Source: Phlebiopsis flavidoalba (taxonomy: Eukaryota > Basidiomycota > Agaricomycetes > Polyporales > Phanerochaetaceae). Taken from it: a stretch of 64,000 nt of DNA. Each line of letters starts with the position of its first letter. Positions within the stretch are counted from its first letter, which is position 1. Made by a program: the position numbers and the translations under genes. Below are positions 13,401-25,340 of this stretch, one piece after another. The stretch is taken from positions 372,001 through 436,000 of the forward strand of contig JAOCPU010000016.1 of the NCBI GenBank assembly GCA_035772785.1, in the 5' to 3' direction. The notes beneath the pieces are model-generated. The model saw nothing but the letters and a program-made list of their open reading frames with translations, was not told the DNA's origin and ran no database searches.

Positions 13401-14330
13401 GAGAAACGTCAAGGAACCTGGGATGAGAAGAGCGTGTAGGATAGGCTTGATGATCTGGGGTTCGAACGGATGAGCTGCCCGTTATATGACGGGGTAAGAA
13501 TACTGACCAGTTCATCGAGGTTGCACTCCTTGAACACCAATTTCCTCAGGCCCCATTCTATAGTGAAAATATCTGACAGCGCAGACGCAGAGAGCCTATG
13601 GTGAGCTGTACGCCTGATAGATCCACTGTCCGTGGGTGGGGGCCCTTGGCACGCTGTACAGCCAACTACATTGAATCTGTGCGCACGAGAGACATCATTA
13701 GCGACTTTACGGGCACCAGAATGGCCGCAGAAATGCCCGAATCAGGTGTCTCCTCACTTCCAATGCAGCACTCCTTGTAGAAGGACTCGACTTGTTCGAC
13801 TGTCCACCACTGCTCTTCCGGCACCGGCGCGGGAGTCAGGGTTAACCGACGTTAGTTGCGTCGCACGACCCGACTTTCTCTCCGCTCAGCTTTCCTTCTC
13901 CTCAATAACCCGTTTCTCTTCCTTTACTGTTGGCATAAAATGGCGGGTTTGCCGCATAGATAGGATACACAGTCGTCATCTCACTTGGTAAGATGAAATG
14001 GGCCCGTTTAGAGCGTCCGGCCCTCATCATTGCTGTCATTAGACGCATTGCTGTTCTGTGTCGGGAGGAACTTGGAGAAGCGACCAAGCGAAAAAAGGGA
14101 CTGGGGTGGCGGCGCGTGGGCGTTTCAATATCGACTTTCCAGGTGTTGGGATCGTCACAGCGGACGAGAGGAAGGTGATGGCGAGGAGGACATCTCTGTA
14201 CCATCTCGCGCCAACCCGAATGCAAGGGGCAGTAGCAGACCTAGATTGGCGCCAGTGAGACGTGCTGTACGCAAGCGCCCGTCTTTCGTCCCTGGGATCC
14301 TCGTCGCCGCGACCTCCCACGTTGATACTC
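10450..14330 (-). CDS. RNI-like leucine-rich-repeat protein, PPP1R37-like
   Basis: Large multi-exon LRR protein of the ribonuclease-inhibitor class. Near 14080-14150 the N-terminal part has KSILKRP followed by a hydrophobic/basic stretch, then RAHFILPSEMTTVYPIYAAN near 13945-14010. LRR units follow: WGLRKLVFKECNLDEL (about 13510-13560), SLQFLDLSQNSLDKKSIEY (about 13220-13270), GLVSLRLDDCNLKPPALDAL (about 13135-13195), ALMIRDYPDR (about 12960-12990), LGALRTLDLKGNDIR (about 12480-12530) and LKVLNLSENKLDVQGLVAM (about 12320-12380). A C-terminal segment with VEEEGEVFRKGAVLLTPE lies near 10800-10850. It ends with a Ser-rich tail (RRSRSSSSITSSNPSSPVI) and the stop at 10450-10452. The human relative PPP1R37 binds protein phosphatase 1; the fungal role is inferred only. 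Many introns and several frame breaks prevent an exact exon list, and the start is approximate. Confidence 0.8.
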
Positions 14331-16831
14331 TATCGATAAAAGTGGACAGGCCGTCATCAATTGATTTAAGCCGCATGTGGCTTCGTTTGCAAGGCTCCAT
14401 TAAGTTGGTCCTCCATAAGCCACACTAAGTGCTCTCTGACATTATTTGACATGCTCTAGATATACTTACACGCCAACTCCAAGTACCAGCCTCTTCATAG
14501 ATTCCCATCACAGAACTGTTCGTTCAATGTAATGGAAATTAGGACACATCTGGTATCTTCTTGAACTCCTGCGCACTATTACAAATATCTGAACCATTAT
14601 GACAGACGGTTGCCTGCACATCTCTTACATATCCGAGTTTTGCGATGCAGAGCTTAGTAACGAAGATGGTCACCGTTGTGGATACCAATGCGCAGTGATG
14701 TCTCATTTCTTCAACATCCGCAATTGGAGTACCTAACATCTTTACTTCAGAACTCTATCTTCATCGTTGCGCAACTTGTCGTCTCCGTAAGTATGCCCTG
14801 GTAGCAAGTATAGAAATGAGGGACCCATGATTACTATTAAAGATATCAATTGAAGGTTCCCCTTCATTGTATAAAACCAGGCAAACGGGGAGACTGTGGT
14901 CAACTCAAGCCTTTCTACCTTCGTATACCAGGGGATCGCTTCAATGGGGTTCATTCCCACTGTGCGGGTTTTCTATGTAACGCGAGTTGTCGTGCTTTGT
15001 GAGGATCTCATTTCTATTATGCCCGCGGTCCAGTCTCCTGATATATCTGTCAGCTCTTTCTTGCATATTCTCCCTTGCCGCTCTAGGTGAAACTAGTGCC
15101 CGACGCGACGATCGCAGATGGATGGCCACCAGAGGGACTTGTACTCGATGTGTCTGTTGCCGTGGTGAACCTAGTCTTAGTAATACCGATGTGAGTCTTG
15201 CACATGAGAAGTTGAGAATACGTATTAACGCTGGAGTACTAGGGTGATCATGGATTTTCTTTCGACACGAGGTATATTTCACCTCGCTGATAATTACGGA
15301 GTTGATCGTTCTGGGTTTTGTACACAGTCCCATCAACTGGTCCATTGATGTACACAGCATTGACAGCGAGCTTGACAGTGATTCTAAGCATCTTGTGGCT
15401 CTTAGGCGCAGGGAGCATACTCGACTTCTGTTTTATCCAAGAGCTTTCAATCCCCATCTGCTCTTTGAATTTTCATATGCGCCGAAATTCGAGCCAGTGT
15501 GATCTTCATCTGGCTCAATTTTGCCCATCTGTACGTGCTGTCCGCTCCTCCGTATACCGCTTCAATTACTCATCAAGTTGAACTGATTTCTTAATTAATA
15601 CAGCCCTGCTCTACTTTGCGGCCCTTCTCGCTTTATCAATTTTTCGAGCGAATCAAGGGCGTACCAATTTGGAAGAAAAGCGTGCGCTTCGTTGCGCGCG
15701 CAGGGTCTGCAGAGCCTAAACCGGTTGGTTCAAATGAGGCGAACGAATCAACTACGAGCGTGGACAAGCAGATGCATTGTGATGCGCCATCGAAGACACA
15801 GCAAGATCTAGAACTACAGATGCAGCACGATCTCTCGAATTTACCGAATGCAACGTGACAAGTTGTCATCACAGGCCACGAAACCTACCCTTAACTTGAT
15901 TGTTCCTCCATCTCAGCGGGAGAACTTGGCAGTTGCGGCCAGCTCGTATCCTATGTGCGCAGAGGTTTAATTTCTGTCTACCGAGGACTAGTCTTCGACA
16001 ATACTTATCCAAGCATGCAAGAGCTTACTCTAGACAGTGCTGCCCATATTACACTCCTTCGACCTAGACAAATTCCCACGAATTTGATATTCTGGGGCTG
16101 TAAATCTCTATCACAGTTAGAGTGGGTTTTGTCTATGTACTTTATTAGCCACCGAACAGTTTAGCTCCCGTGGACTTAATATCCCGCGTCCGGCGACGTC
16201 GGATGCGACCTGAGCTTCTGCGTCTCTAGTAGTGTTCAAGAACGCACTGGTAGAGCATGCCTAATGCACGTTTTGTCCTAAGGGGGCCCGGTCTGGTGGC
16301 CACCGGTCAGCGACTGGTCCTGCCACGTGATGTGGTGGTGGGACGATGGCGACCACAACGCGCGTGCGTACATCGTCAATTCCTTCAATATGGTACGGTC
16401 ATGTCGAGCGAACTGAGTTGGCAAGTATATAGTCTCTTGTCAAGAAAGTAAATATGGGCATCATTAACGTCGATGTGAGCGACTATCGCGGGTGCCCTTC
16501 GAGTAAGTGCGGTCACCGCTTTGGACGAACGAAGATTTGGAGATTGAATATATGATTAGGTATGATCTCACAGGATACTTTCTGGTTCCCAAGCGGACAG
16601 TTGATATTTACATCTCGCGCTGAAGTTGTGTATCACCGTCGCTCAGCGCTTAGCCCACCCTGGTAGCTAAGCCCTAGCCACCTGAATCCTTTGCAGCAGC
16701 CACCTGCGTTGCAGACTAAGCAGCCAAAATGCTGTTGAGCTGCCTCTTCAAATATCAGCAGCGAAATCTATCTGAAATCACATCTGCCATCTTACGAACA
16801 CCGCGATGGCCGCAGTGGCGACGAGGGCCTT
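14331..16831. other. Gene-poor interval
   Basis: Only short open frames (60-140 codons) occur on both strands, with no recognisable domain, no consistent codon pattern and no exon chain. Segments such as 15616-15858 (about 80 codons, with VPIWKKSVRFVARAGS) may be relics. I could not support a gene. Confidence 0.4.
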
Positions 16832-17353
16832 CAGGGAAAAACCCCTTTCACTAATTAGGTGTAATTAGTGTCAGGCTGCCCTAATTGACCTATCTGACTT
16901 AGATTAGCCAAATTAGTTGTTGTTAGTTTTATTAGTAAACTTCAACATGAATAGAATCTTATTTACTTTGCTAAAGGTACTGAGGTAGTTCATAGTGTCT
17001 CTACAAGGTGTGCCTACTTGCTGTGAATAATAAGTGAGCTGTGTCCGGGAGCCTCTTTACTGAGATCGATGTGTGACAAAACGCCGCGATGCGCTTGAGA
17101 CTCCAAGTGCGCAGAGCGCCTGCCCTAAAACTGGGACACGCAATCGCTGTGAGAGCCGCCCGTAAACTTTGCAAGGACAGCACCGTTTGCCAATGACTCA
17201 CCCTCGATATTCTATCTCTCAGGCGACAACCCTATGGCACACCATCCCCCTTCGAGTCTTGCACGGCTCACAATCAGACCGCATTCGCTACTCACCACAG
17301 CATCGCGCGAGCACCTGGCCATTAAATGCACCGAGTAAACGGTGCATGACAGG

Positions 17354-17894
17354 TAGCGCGCTTGGCAACTTTTGCCAACCTGCCTTGCCGGTTTGCCGGC
17401 GTGGCAATGCCGGCTGGCAATCGTAACGCAGCTGGCAATCGGGTGGCAGACATTACCAAAATATATTTTCGAAGGCTAAAAGGAAGCTTTGACGTGGTAA
17501 CTCTCAGCAAGTATGGTATACCTTGGGAGTCAAAACATTCAAGGAAGTGTAAAACATGAATTTTGGCTGGATTAGGCCGGCGATGTGGCTTGAGCGCCCG
17601 GGCCTACCGCGGCGTCTCTCTGGCGTCTAATGTCTTCAAAAAAACGGTGTACTTGCTCTATGATGGCGTTCTGCTATGAGCAGATGAATTATGTACCGCA
17701 AGGCTGTAGACCAAGGCTATAATGGTAAATGAGCTGGTTAAAATATTTATATGATATATTCAATGTTTCTTAGGCGGTCACAGACAGCCGGGCCTCTCAC
17801 ATCATTGCCACCCGATTGCCACGGGGCGCTCACCGGCGTTGCCGGCGAGCCGGCATGGCAATCCCAGTCGAAAAAGGGATTGCCATGCGCTCTA
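17354..17894. mobile_element. Short non-autonomous hAT-type element (MITE) with 8-bp target duplication
   Basis: A 541-bp element. Its left end reads TAGCGCGCTTGGCAA. Its right end, complemented, reads TAGAGCGCATGGCAA, 13 of 15 identical. It is flanked on both sides by ATGACAGG (17346-17353 and 17895-17902), an 8-bp direct repeat as made by hAT transposases. Both subterminal regions are packed with TTGCCA/TGGCAA words, including an inverted pair GGCAATCGGGTGGCA (near 17436) and TGCCACCCGATTGCC (near 17804). These look like transposase-binding sites. The interior (17460-17790) is AT-richer and has no significant frame. It sits inside the larger CAGGG-ended element. Confidence 0.8.
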
Positions 17895-17919
17895 ATGACA
17901 GGTCTGAGGTGTGTCGCTG

Positions 17920-19010
17920 CCGTCTGTGCCCTAGCACTACTAACTCACGTGCGGTGCGCGCACGCATAGATCAACCCAAAGCTGGCCGATAATGTCAGGA
18001 GAAATCATGCGGCGCGCCGCCGCCAACCGCGTGCTCACGCCAGAGGTGCTCGCGGTAGTCACGGTGCTCGCGGTAGTCACGGTGCGCGCGCGGCAACAGG
18101 CGCGCCGTTGACGGCAGGTGCGTTATGGCTTGCCACCGTTAACACACTCATGACTACTCACGCGCACGGCGCCGCGCAAAGGTTTCCAGAGCTGTGGATG
18201 ACATCTAGGGAACTGCGAACCTCAAACTGTTACGGGTGCGTTGTTTCTGTCCACGCACTCACTGTCACTTCACAATACGCAAACATGTAGATGCACTGCA
18301 GTTGGTTGATGCCTCTTTCTGCAAACCCAGCAGACCATATCCGGTCACAGTCAAGGGTGCGTTGCTGCCATCCGCGTGTGTTCATGCATACTCACGCGCG
18401 CAGTGCGATGCTAGTGCAAACCAGGTGCACTCAAACGTGATTTATGCTTGTCATGGCACCCGTCAAGACAACCAGCGGCTCAGCATCCCCAAGCACAGTG
18501 CACACACAAAGGAGCCCCGCTGCATGACCCCGACTATGCCCTTCAATGCGACAAACCACCTCTTGGCTTCCCCGACATTGATGTGCTGCGCAGCACAAAG
18601 CCTGTACTTAGCACCACTTTTGCTGTGGCTGCGTAGTACACACCATCTCAGCCCATTTTGTGACACTAAGTGCGTCGCTCCAATATCTGCGCGCTCACGT
18701 ACACTTACGCATGCGTAGCACGTAGATCAATTACCACTAGCCGATACCGTTTTTGAAGAAACTGCGGATCATACCATCAAACAAGTGCGTCTCCTCTGGT
18801 GTCTGTGTACTTTGAATGCCCCTCACACGCATCAGCACAAGCCGACGAATCCGCAGACCAGTTCACAAGAGTCGCCGTTATGGCAGGTGTTGTCCTATCT
18901 GTCTAATTCCTCATACACACTCATACGTGCACGTTTCACTACGCCGCAGCCATACCTGGCCGTTGCTGCTCGGCGTTCGGGGCTGTGGATGATGTCGTGA
19001 CAGATGCATT
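17920..19010. repeat. Degenerate GC-rich repeat array
   Basis: The region repeats related words at irregular spacing: CTCACGCGCGCAG-like blocks (about 17945, 18160, 18395, 18695), GTAGATCAA..GCCGATA blocks (about 17967 and 18723), GTGCGTT starts, and GCTGTGGATGA blocks (about 18191 and 18982). Within it 18046-18063 and 18064-18081 are two exact copies of an 18-bp unit GTGCTCGCGGTAGTCACG. The open frames of 60-160 codons here are repeat-derived and not supported as genes. Confidence 0.5.
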
Positions 19011-19338
19011 GTGGCATGAGTGTGTCTAGTGGCTCGCCAGCAGATGCGGTAGTCACCCAACAATAGTTGTAGTAGACTTTGAGCTATCATTGTACATTAC
19101 TCTATCTTGATCAATATACACCGTTATAGCAAATCTCAGTCCTGTGTGTCGTGAACAAGCATAGCTATTGATGAATTATTGGTGGTCTAACTGGCACTAT
19201 TCGCACTAATCGCATCCAAATTAGCCCTCGATTAGTGCATGAGAAACTATTCGCCCTAAATCAACTATCAGGGCTAACTGGGCTATTTAGTGCAAATTAG
19301 GGCAGGTTCATGCTAATTAGCGGGGAGGGTTTTCCCTG

Positions 19339-20990
19339 ATTCGGAGGCAGCTGAACATTCATTCTCATACAAGTCCACTGCTTTACATGACTATATAACT
19401 AGGAAAGTGCACTTCATTCAGCTTTTCACTTTTGCTGCTAAACAAACACCCCTGCAAAGAATGGTGGCCACATTCGCGCGAGCACTCTGTGCGGCCCGAT
19501 TGGTGTTATTTCGTACGTCCCGCCTAGTCCACGCCTCGATATCTCTCTGATTTCCGACCAGCAATCTTGGCTATCATCTCGATTGGTGCTCTTGGACTCA
19601 ATCTACATCTCTCTTACAATTGGAGCACACATTGGAATCCCAGCTAGACAGCGCCACCACGAAGATTGTCACCGACCGCTTCGTCCTTTTGAACATTGCG
19701 GCTTCGGCTACAACATCTGCACTCTCGTTGCTAGTTATGTATGCAACCCGTTGATGTAATGAAGGGAGATGAAGCTGAAATATACTGCGCAGGTTCTTCA
19801 TAGGTCTTAGGAAGCGCAATGCTTTTACATCTTGGGTCATTTTCGAGATAACCTGGCTTGGTATGCTGTCCTTGATATACATAATCATTATCAAAACTCT
19901 AAACGCGTTCTTCTCACAGGGATTTTGTTACTATTTTGGTCTTCAACAAGTGCATTTACTTCATCCAAGTTCTCTTCTGTTCAAAAGGACGTGTGCTCGG
20001 AATTTTCCTCGCTTCAGGCCACCACAAAGCAACAGAAAAACCTTCTCTCAGAAGCACAGGAATGTTGTACGGAAGTGCGTGCAAGTATATCTTTTGGCTG
20101 GTTAGACACCTTCATTGGTAGGTTTCACATTCGCCATTGTTATGTTTTTTAAAACTTATTGCGCACATCGCTACAGTGTTCATCTATTGGGCTCCACTTG
20201 TCGTGCTCGCAATTATGTCCACTAAACGAGGCAGTGCAATCTGGACCACCAGTGTCAGGGATGCCAGCCAAAAGTAAATAAACACGCGGGATTCGAGCTT
20301 GTTTCGGTGGTCTCGCGCAGCAGGGGGAGGGCGGAGTATGATATCTCTAGAGATTTGGGGTCTGTATTTATTCTGATTCGAAGGACTCAAATAGGCTTCG
20401 TGATAGTTGAAAATTTCAGGCTCATGTCCCGCCATCCTTGTAGTATCGTTGACGCTTTCTGAATATATTTTGGCACGTGCATGGAACCATGATGATCAGG
20501 CGCTTTTCATGACCATAGTAGCAAACTCTCACGCCACCTGGTGTAGCTATGTGTGGGCCGAGGGTGGTCCGTATCAGGAGAATCAAAGGGCCAAAGTAAT
20601 AAATCTATCATGCTCTTTCTGAGAACGGTGCTCTTGGAATAGAGATTTTGGAGTACCTTCGGTCCTCATTCAAACGAACTACTTGGCAAACGACGGATCC
20701 CACAAGCGGGCCATGGCTTAAAAAAACTATCACTCACATCCCATCGGCACAAAATTGAACTGTGTCTGTGTGCACGATTCATCTCACAAACCGTCTTGCC
20801 CGTGAGGCCCGCCCTAGCGCTGTATTTGAGCGGCAAGCGGGACAATACGCCCCCGCCCCCTCCCGCACAGCTCCAAAGAAGTGACAAAAACCGTCTATAA
20901 TCCACCGTTGCTAGCTAAAATTAGAATGTACAGGCCTTGTTTGTTTATTTGGTACATGATATACATCCAATTCTTTTTGTCTTCTCGACC
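19339..20990. other. Gene-poor, AT-richer interval
   Basis: Overlapping open frames at 19832-20152 (plus, about 106 codons, hydrophobic start) and 20184-20435 (minus, 83 codons, one hydrophobic segment VFIYFWLASLTLVVQIALP) could be relics of a membrane protein. Neither has a recognisable domain or a clear exon partner. The last 90 bp are the 3' flank of transaldolase. Confidence 0.3.
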
Positions 20991-21002
20991 CCAAGATAAC
21001 GC

Positions 21003-22237
21003 TTAAGCGGAAAGCTTCTCGCGGAGAAGGTTCTTGAGGGTCTCGCCGTCCTCAGCGAACTTCTTGATACCCTCGTGGAGCTTGTCGAACGCCATCTGGT
21101 CCTGGAGGAGGGCCCAGCGGAACTCGGGCTCGTTGTCGATGAACGAGACCTTGGGGATCTTGTTCGTCGCAGCGGCGGCTGGAAACAGAATCAGTATCAA
21201 TTCCACAGCGCGTATATGTTGTATTACGTACCGGCCGGAGCATCGAGCTTCTTGGGGTGTACGCGGGGGGACGGGGGCAGAGTCGTTCTTGAGCTCCTCG
21301 AGCAGTGCAGGAGCAATGGTCAAGAAGTCAACACCAGCAAGCGCCTTGATCTCGCCGGTCTAGAGATAATCAGACGCGGATGAGGAACAGAGCGGGATGA
21401 TGTCATAGATGAATACGTACGTTACGGAAAGAGGCACCCATAACGATGGTCTTGTAGCCGTACTGCTTTGTAGTAGTCGAAGATCTTCTTGACGGACTGG
21501 ACACCGGGGTCGCTGTCGCCAACGTAGTCGGGGCCGGGCTTGTTCTTCTTGTACCAGTCGAGAATGCGACCGACGAAGGGGGAAATGAGGGTGACACCGG
21601 CCTCTGCGCAAGCAACGGCCTGGCCGAAACCGAAGAGGAGTGTGAGGTTGCAGTGGATGCCATCGTCACGCTCGAGCTCGCGGGCAGCCTGGATACCCTC
21701 CCAGGTAGAAGCAATCTTGATCAGAATGCGATCCTTCTTGATACCAACGGACTCGTAAAGTGCAATGAGCTCCTTGGCCTTAGCCTTGGTGCCCTCCTTG
21801 TCGAAGGAAAGGCGAGCATCGACCTCGGTCGAGACACGGCCAGGAATGATCGCGAGAATCTCCTTGCCGAACTCGACGAGCTGGAAATTTCGTGAAGGTT
21901 TCGCATAAGCAAGTCACGCGCATGCGCAATAATGCTGACTCACGAGACGGTCCATGGCGGCGTTCACTTGGACGTCAAGGTCACCGCCCTTGCTCTTACC
22001 AAACTTGACGGCATTCTCGATGAGTCGCTGGTAAGCGGGCTTGTTGGCCGCAGCGAGGATGAGCGAGGGGTTGGTCGTCGCATCCTGGGGCTTGTAGACA
22101 TCGATCGCTGCGCGCAGATGTAAGATGTCGGTACGCGTCGCGCCCAGACCAGCGCGGCTACTTACACTCGAAATCGCCGGAGTCAGAGACAACGACACGG
22201 TACCGGTCTGCTTGAGAGCGTCGAGAGAGGTGGTCAT
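21003..22237 (-). CDS. TAL1: Transaldolase
   Basis: Pentose-phosphate enzyme that moves a dihydroxyacetone unit from sedoheptulose-7-phosphate to glyceraldehyde-3-phosphate through a Schiff-base lysine; cytosolic. Five exons: 22166-22237, 21944-22107, 21421-21880, 21232-21359 and 21003-21178, with GT-AG introns of 53-63 bp. Landmarks: [31 protein letters not shown], the signature [15 protein letters not shown] with the active-site Lys, [36 protein letters not shown], then [25 protein letters not shown], and the C-terminus LREKLSA-stop. Length is about 325 residues, as in other fungi. Three breaks interrupt the frame: an extra or missing base pair near 22193 (ACAC), one extra A in AAAG near 21469 and one extra C in a C run near 21266. 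The start at 22237 matches the usual fungal N-terminus; an in-frame ATG at 22249 is possible. Confidence 0.95.
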
Positions 22238-22281
22238 GTTGCTGTTCAAGGTTGTTGTGGGGCACGGCAGGAGCAGGGTGG

Positions 22282-22288
22282 TATATAA
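22282..22288 (-). promoter_or_regulatory. Candidate TATA box of transaldolase
   Basis: TTATATA on the minus strand lies about 45 bp upstream of the start codon at 22237. The tract between is short, so the 5' leader would be very short. Motif and position only. Confidence 0.45.
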
Positions 22289-22309
22289 GGCGGGAGAGGG
22301 TTGTCGCAG

Positions 22310-24469
22310 GGGGTGAGATCATTTCGATACCAGCAACAGGAAGCTATACCAGCCCCGGCCCAGTCGGCCGGGCGTCCCGCGCGCTTCAGCAAACGTGGGC
22401 AGGCCCTGCGATGATCCGGGCGGCCGTCGGCGGCTTGGCGGCGAGCTCTCCCACCTCAGGCCGTCCTCACGACCGCCGTCATCGTCCGCTCACGCTGAAT
22501 ATACTCGCACATTTTTACTTTCGCCGTCATTATTCGAGAGAATTTTTTGCCACACATTTACCATTGAATTCTTGACGATTACCGCGCTCTATCACGGACA
22601 TGACAACGCAGTGCCGTGGATAAGGTGAGTGTAACGTCGCTTTCGCACCCCGGTTTTTAGGACCGGTCAGGGTTTACTCGCGGTCTGTCTCTAGCATGGA
22701 CACTTTGTCACATCAGTGAGAATACCCACTGAGCTCGGTTGGGCTATGACCATCGGCCGATTGGTCGATTACCCGGCGAACGATGACTGGGAAAACTCGT
22801 CATGGGCGTGGTATGAAGTGATATATGCGGCGCATTTTGTCTTCAGAATGGTGTGCAATAAATCTCTTTCATATGCGAATATTTGTTACTGCTCACCAGC
22901 AATGTCAGCGATGGGGAATTTCCTCGCTGGTAGATCAAACATATTGAAGAGGGTTTGTGGTTTCACGCAGCGCGGTCCTCGCACTTTCGTAGCGTCCAAC
23001 GCACCCATATACGCACCATTTTATGCCCTCTCGAAATGTGCAATTGCCGCGTATGGTTAGCACCAAAACTCACCCGCCCTTCGGGCCTTCCTTGCAGGCT
23101 ATGTACTCTGTTCGTGGCTTTTCAAAGACTCACCGGTTACGCATTTGGGTGTTCAGAACGCCCTTTGGCCATTGAACGACTAGCGATCTGTCTCTGCATT
23201 GCTCAAGCGGAGGGCAACGTCCGGCTGTCACGCGCTCCGGGTTTTCTAACACAACGCAATTGTTGCTGGAGAAACACTCAGGGGTGGCACAACGCAAAAT
23301 ACCCAAGGGTAGACGTTAGATGTTGGGCGACGCCGTTGCGTTTTCTATCCACACGAAGCACACCCATAACGTTACTCGAACACAAAGCCTATCAAGGGGA
23401 TCCCCGCGAACCAGTAAAAGCCTACCTCGGGGATCTTCGAGAACTGACAGGCGGCGCGACATTGCGGAGGTTTCGACTACACGGGTCCTCGCGTTGTCGG
23501 CAGTCTGTTGCTTCCCCAAAGGCGCATCACGGCGGTTCGACATTGCGACTGAAACCAGAGAGCTAATTGTCTCGCCATCATTACATTTCCACGGCATGAG
23601 GCAGTCTGTGAGTCATTCGAGCTTTTAAGAAAAGTCCTCTCTCACTGTCCTTGCGGGGTATAGGGAGCAAGTGTAATCCTCCCAAGAAGGTGGGCGGTGC
23701 AGCCCTGTGTGGCCTCCTCACTGCAATACTACCGTAGAATGAAGCACTCGCCGTCATCTAGTGACTAAAAAGATGGTTTTTCCTCAATCATTCGCGCAGA
23801 TTGCGCAAACCTCACAATCTGCATTGTTGAGACGAAACCAGGGCCTGCCATAGATGCTAATACGACGTTTCCCCAGAAGATGTTGCAACCGTACAGTGGG
23901 GCTGTGCAATGGTGATCTCCCGGGTGTACCTATCCTGATCCAGCAGATGTTGTAAGTGGCGGCGGGCGCAAGCCTCCGGTAAGTCCTCAACCAGTGTTCC
24001 TAGTTTTGATATCCAGAACGAAGCCGGTGCACGCTCGCGTTTCCACGCCCATAGCGGTTCTAGGCGCCCACAAAACGTACCAGTAACCGCCTACACTTTT
24101 GTCACGGGGCGGAGGCTCGCGTCGGTACTTGGGCGAGTCCTGGGCTCCTTTCTACCGCCGACGGCCTCTGTGCGGTACGGGCTGCTGCGTCACGAGCCGT
24201 ATTGCTAACATGCACCCATAATATCCCCAGTGTGCAAACGCCGCCCGGAGATGGTTTCACCAGACTCTTAGGATCAAGGACCAAAGAATCCGCCGCTGAC
24301 CCTCTGTACGGAGCCGGGTGACGCAGAGCGGCTCTGTCGCTGTTACTGGTATCATTACACCATCTAGAACCTACGCCAGCACGAGACCTAGCTTCATTGC
24401 TAGTCGCTCGGCCAAAGACCATTAAATCGGCAGGACCTTCTGCGTGAGATTCGACAGCAACTTAGAGCC
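22310..24469. other. Gene-poor interval
   Basis: Open frames up to about 200 codons (for example 22955-23566 plus) have mixed composition and no motif, repeat, signal peptide or exon chain that I recognise. The 400 bp upstream of transaldolase (22240-22640) is GC-rich and may carry its promoter. Nothing else is supported. Confidence 0.4.
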
Positions 24470-25340
24470 ATGTCCAACACCATTACTCTCTACGACGTTA
24501 CCCTTCCACGACTCCACTAACCCTGGGCACCTAATATTTGGAGGATTCGGTGATTCGTCATCTTTGGGTGTAGCAACCGACGACACTGCTCAGACTCTCT
24601 GCAGCTTCATACTCAACTACAAAAGACTCCCCTACCGCACTCAAGTGGGGTCCGAGCTCGCCGACGTAGAGGCCACCCTGGTCGACCATCTGGTGCACTT
24701 CAGCCCAGCTCCCGCCGATCCGACGGCCGGCCGTCTACACCCTCCCCGTCACATCGAACCTCCGCGGCTCACGCGGACAGCCCGCCATTCTCTCCGGCGT
24801 CGACGCATCATTGCCGAGATACCTCGAGCTAACATACCCTGACGCGGCCCATCTACCCCGCGGGCCGCGCGCGCCGTCCAGAGGCTCTTCGTCCACTACG
24901 TGCACGAGGGCCTCGCAAAGCCGCCTGCTCCCATCCTCGCGCCACTCAGCCTCATCAGCGTCTGCCAGAGCGCAGCCAGGCGCAACTTTCAAGGCGCCGT
25001 GCCCGCGCTGGGTAGCGCGGAGCGGCGAGCAGGCGTGGAAGGTCGCGAAGGGAAGCAGTTCGATTTTCTTAATGCCGATTATGAACAAGATATATCTGGG
25101 ACCCTGCGTGCGATGAGGCGTCGTTGTGGTCATGGGCCGCGCACGCTAACTTAATGTCGGATTTTGTGCCCTATGCTCCGTCTTGTGAGTTACCCTTTGA
25201 CCTTTGGTCCACCGATATTTTGTGAGTCTTGAACCGCGCCACATTTCTCAGAATTTGGATCGGAACAGTGTCCCCCTTCGTGATGGCTGGGCCCGCGTTC
25301 GCATCTTGGAATGTAAGGGACGATGTGATCGTCTCACGCA
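24470..25340 (+). CDS. Glutathione S-transferase, fungal Ure2/GTT-like
   Basis: Conjugates glutathione to electrophiles; cytosolic. The start at 24470 gives MSNTITLYDVTLP, the first beta strand of the thioredoxin-like GST N-domain. After an intron comes FILNYKRLPYRTQ, the FLLNYKGLPYKT-type block that lies around the glutathione site, then ELADVEATL. A VYTLPV-like cis-proline region follows around 24730-24760, then the end of the N-domain (YLELTYPDAAHLPRG, about 24815-24865). The C-domain shows VHYVHEGLAKPPAPILAPLS, VCQSAARRNF and a segment near 25050-25100 (QFDFLNADYEQDISG). The last exon (PFVMAG-like, about 25275) is less sure. The frame changes several times, so the 3' end is approximate. 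The exact GST class cannot be set. Confidence 0.65.

Larger units (their letters stand above)
16832..19338. mobile_element. Decayed hAT-like element bounded by inverted CAGGGAAAA ends
   Basis: The left end at 16832 reads CAGGGAAAAACCCC. The right end at 19338, read on the complement, is CAGGGAAAACCCTCCCC. Beyond these ends both sides keep CTAATTAG and TGCCCTAATT at similar depth, so the inverted similarity reaches some 50 bp. CAGGG-type inverted ends are typical of hAT transposons. No transposase frame is visible in the 2.5 kb interior, which instead holds a nested short element and degenerate GC-rich repeats. The 8-bp flanks (AGGGCCTT and ATTCGGAG) do not match. The copy may therefore be old, the ends may belong to two insertions, or a rearrangement has occurred. 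Confidence 0.5.

Noticed and set aside
17160..18720. Frames of 60-160 codons as a possible transposase
   Set aside because: No DDE or hAT dimerisation motif; the frames are made of the repeat words and inverted ends of the nested elements.
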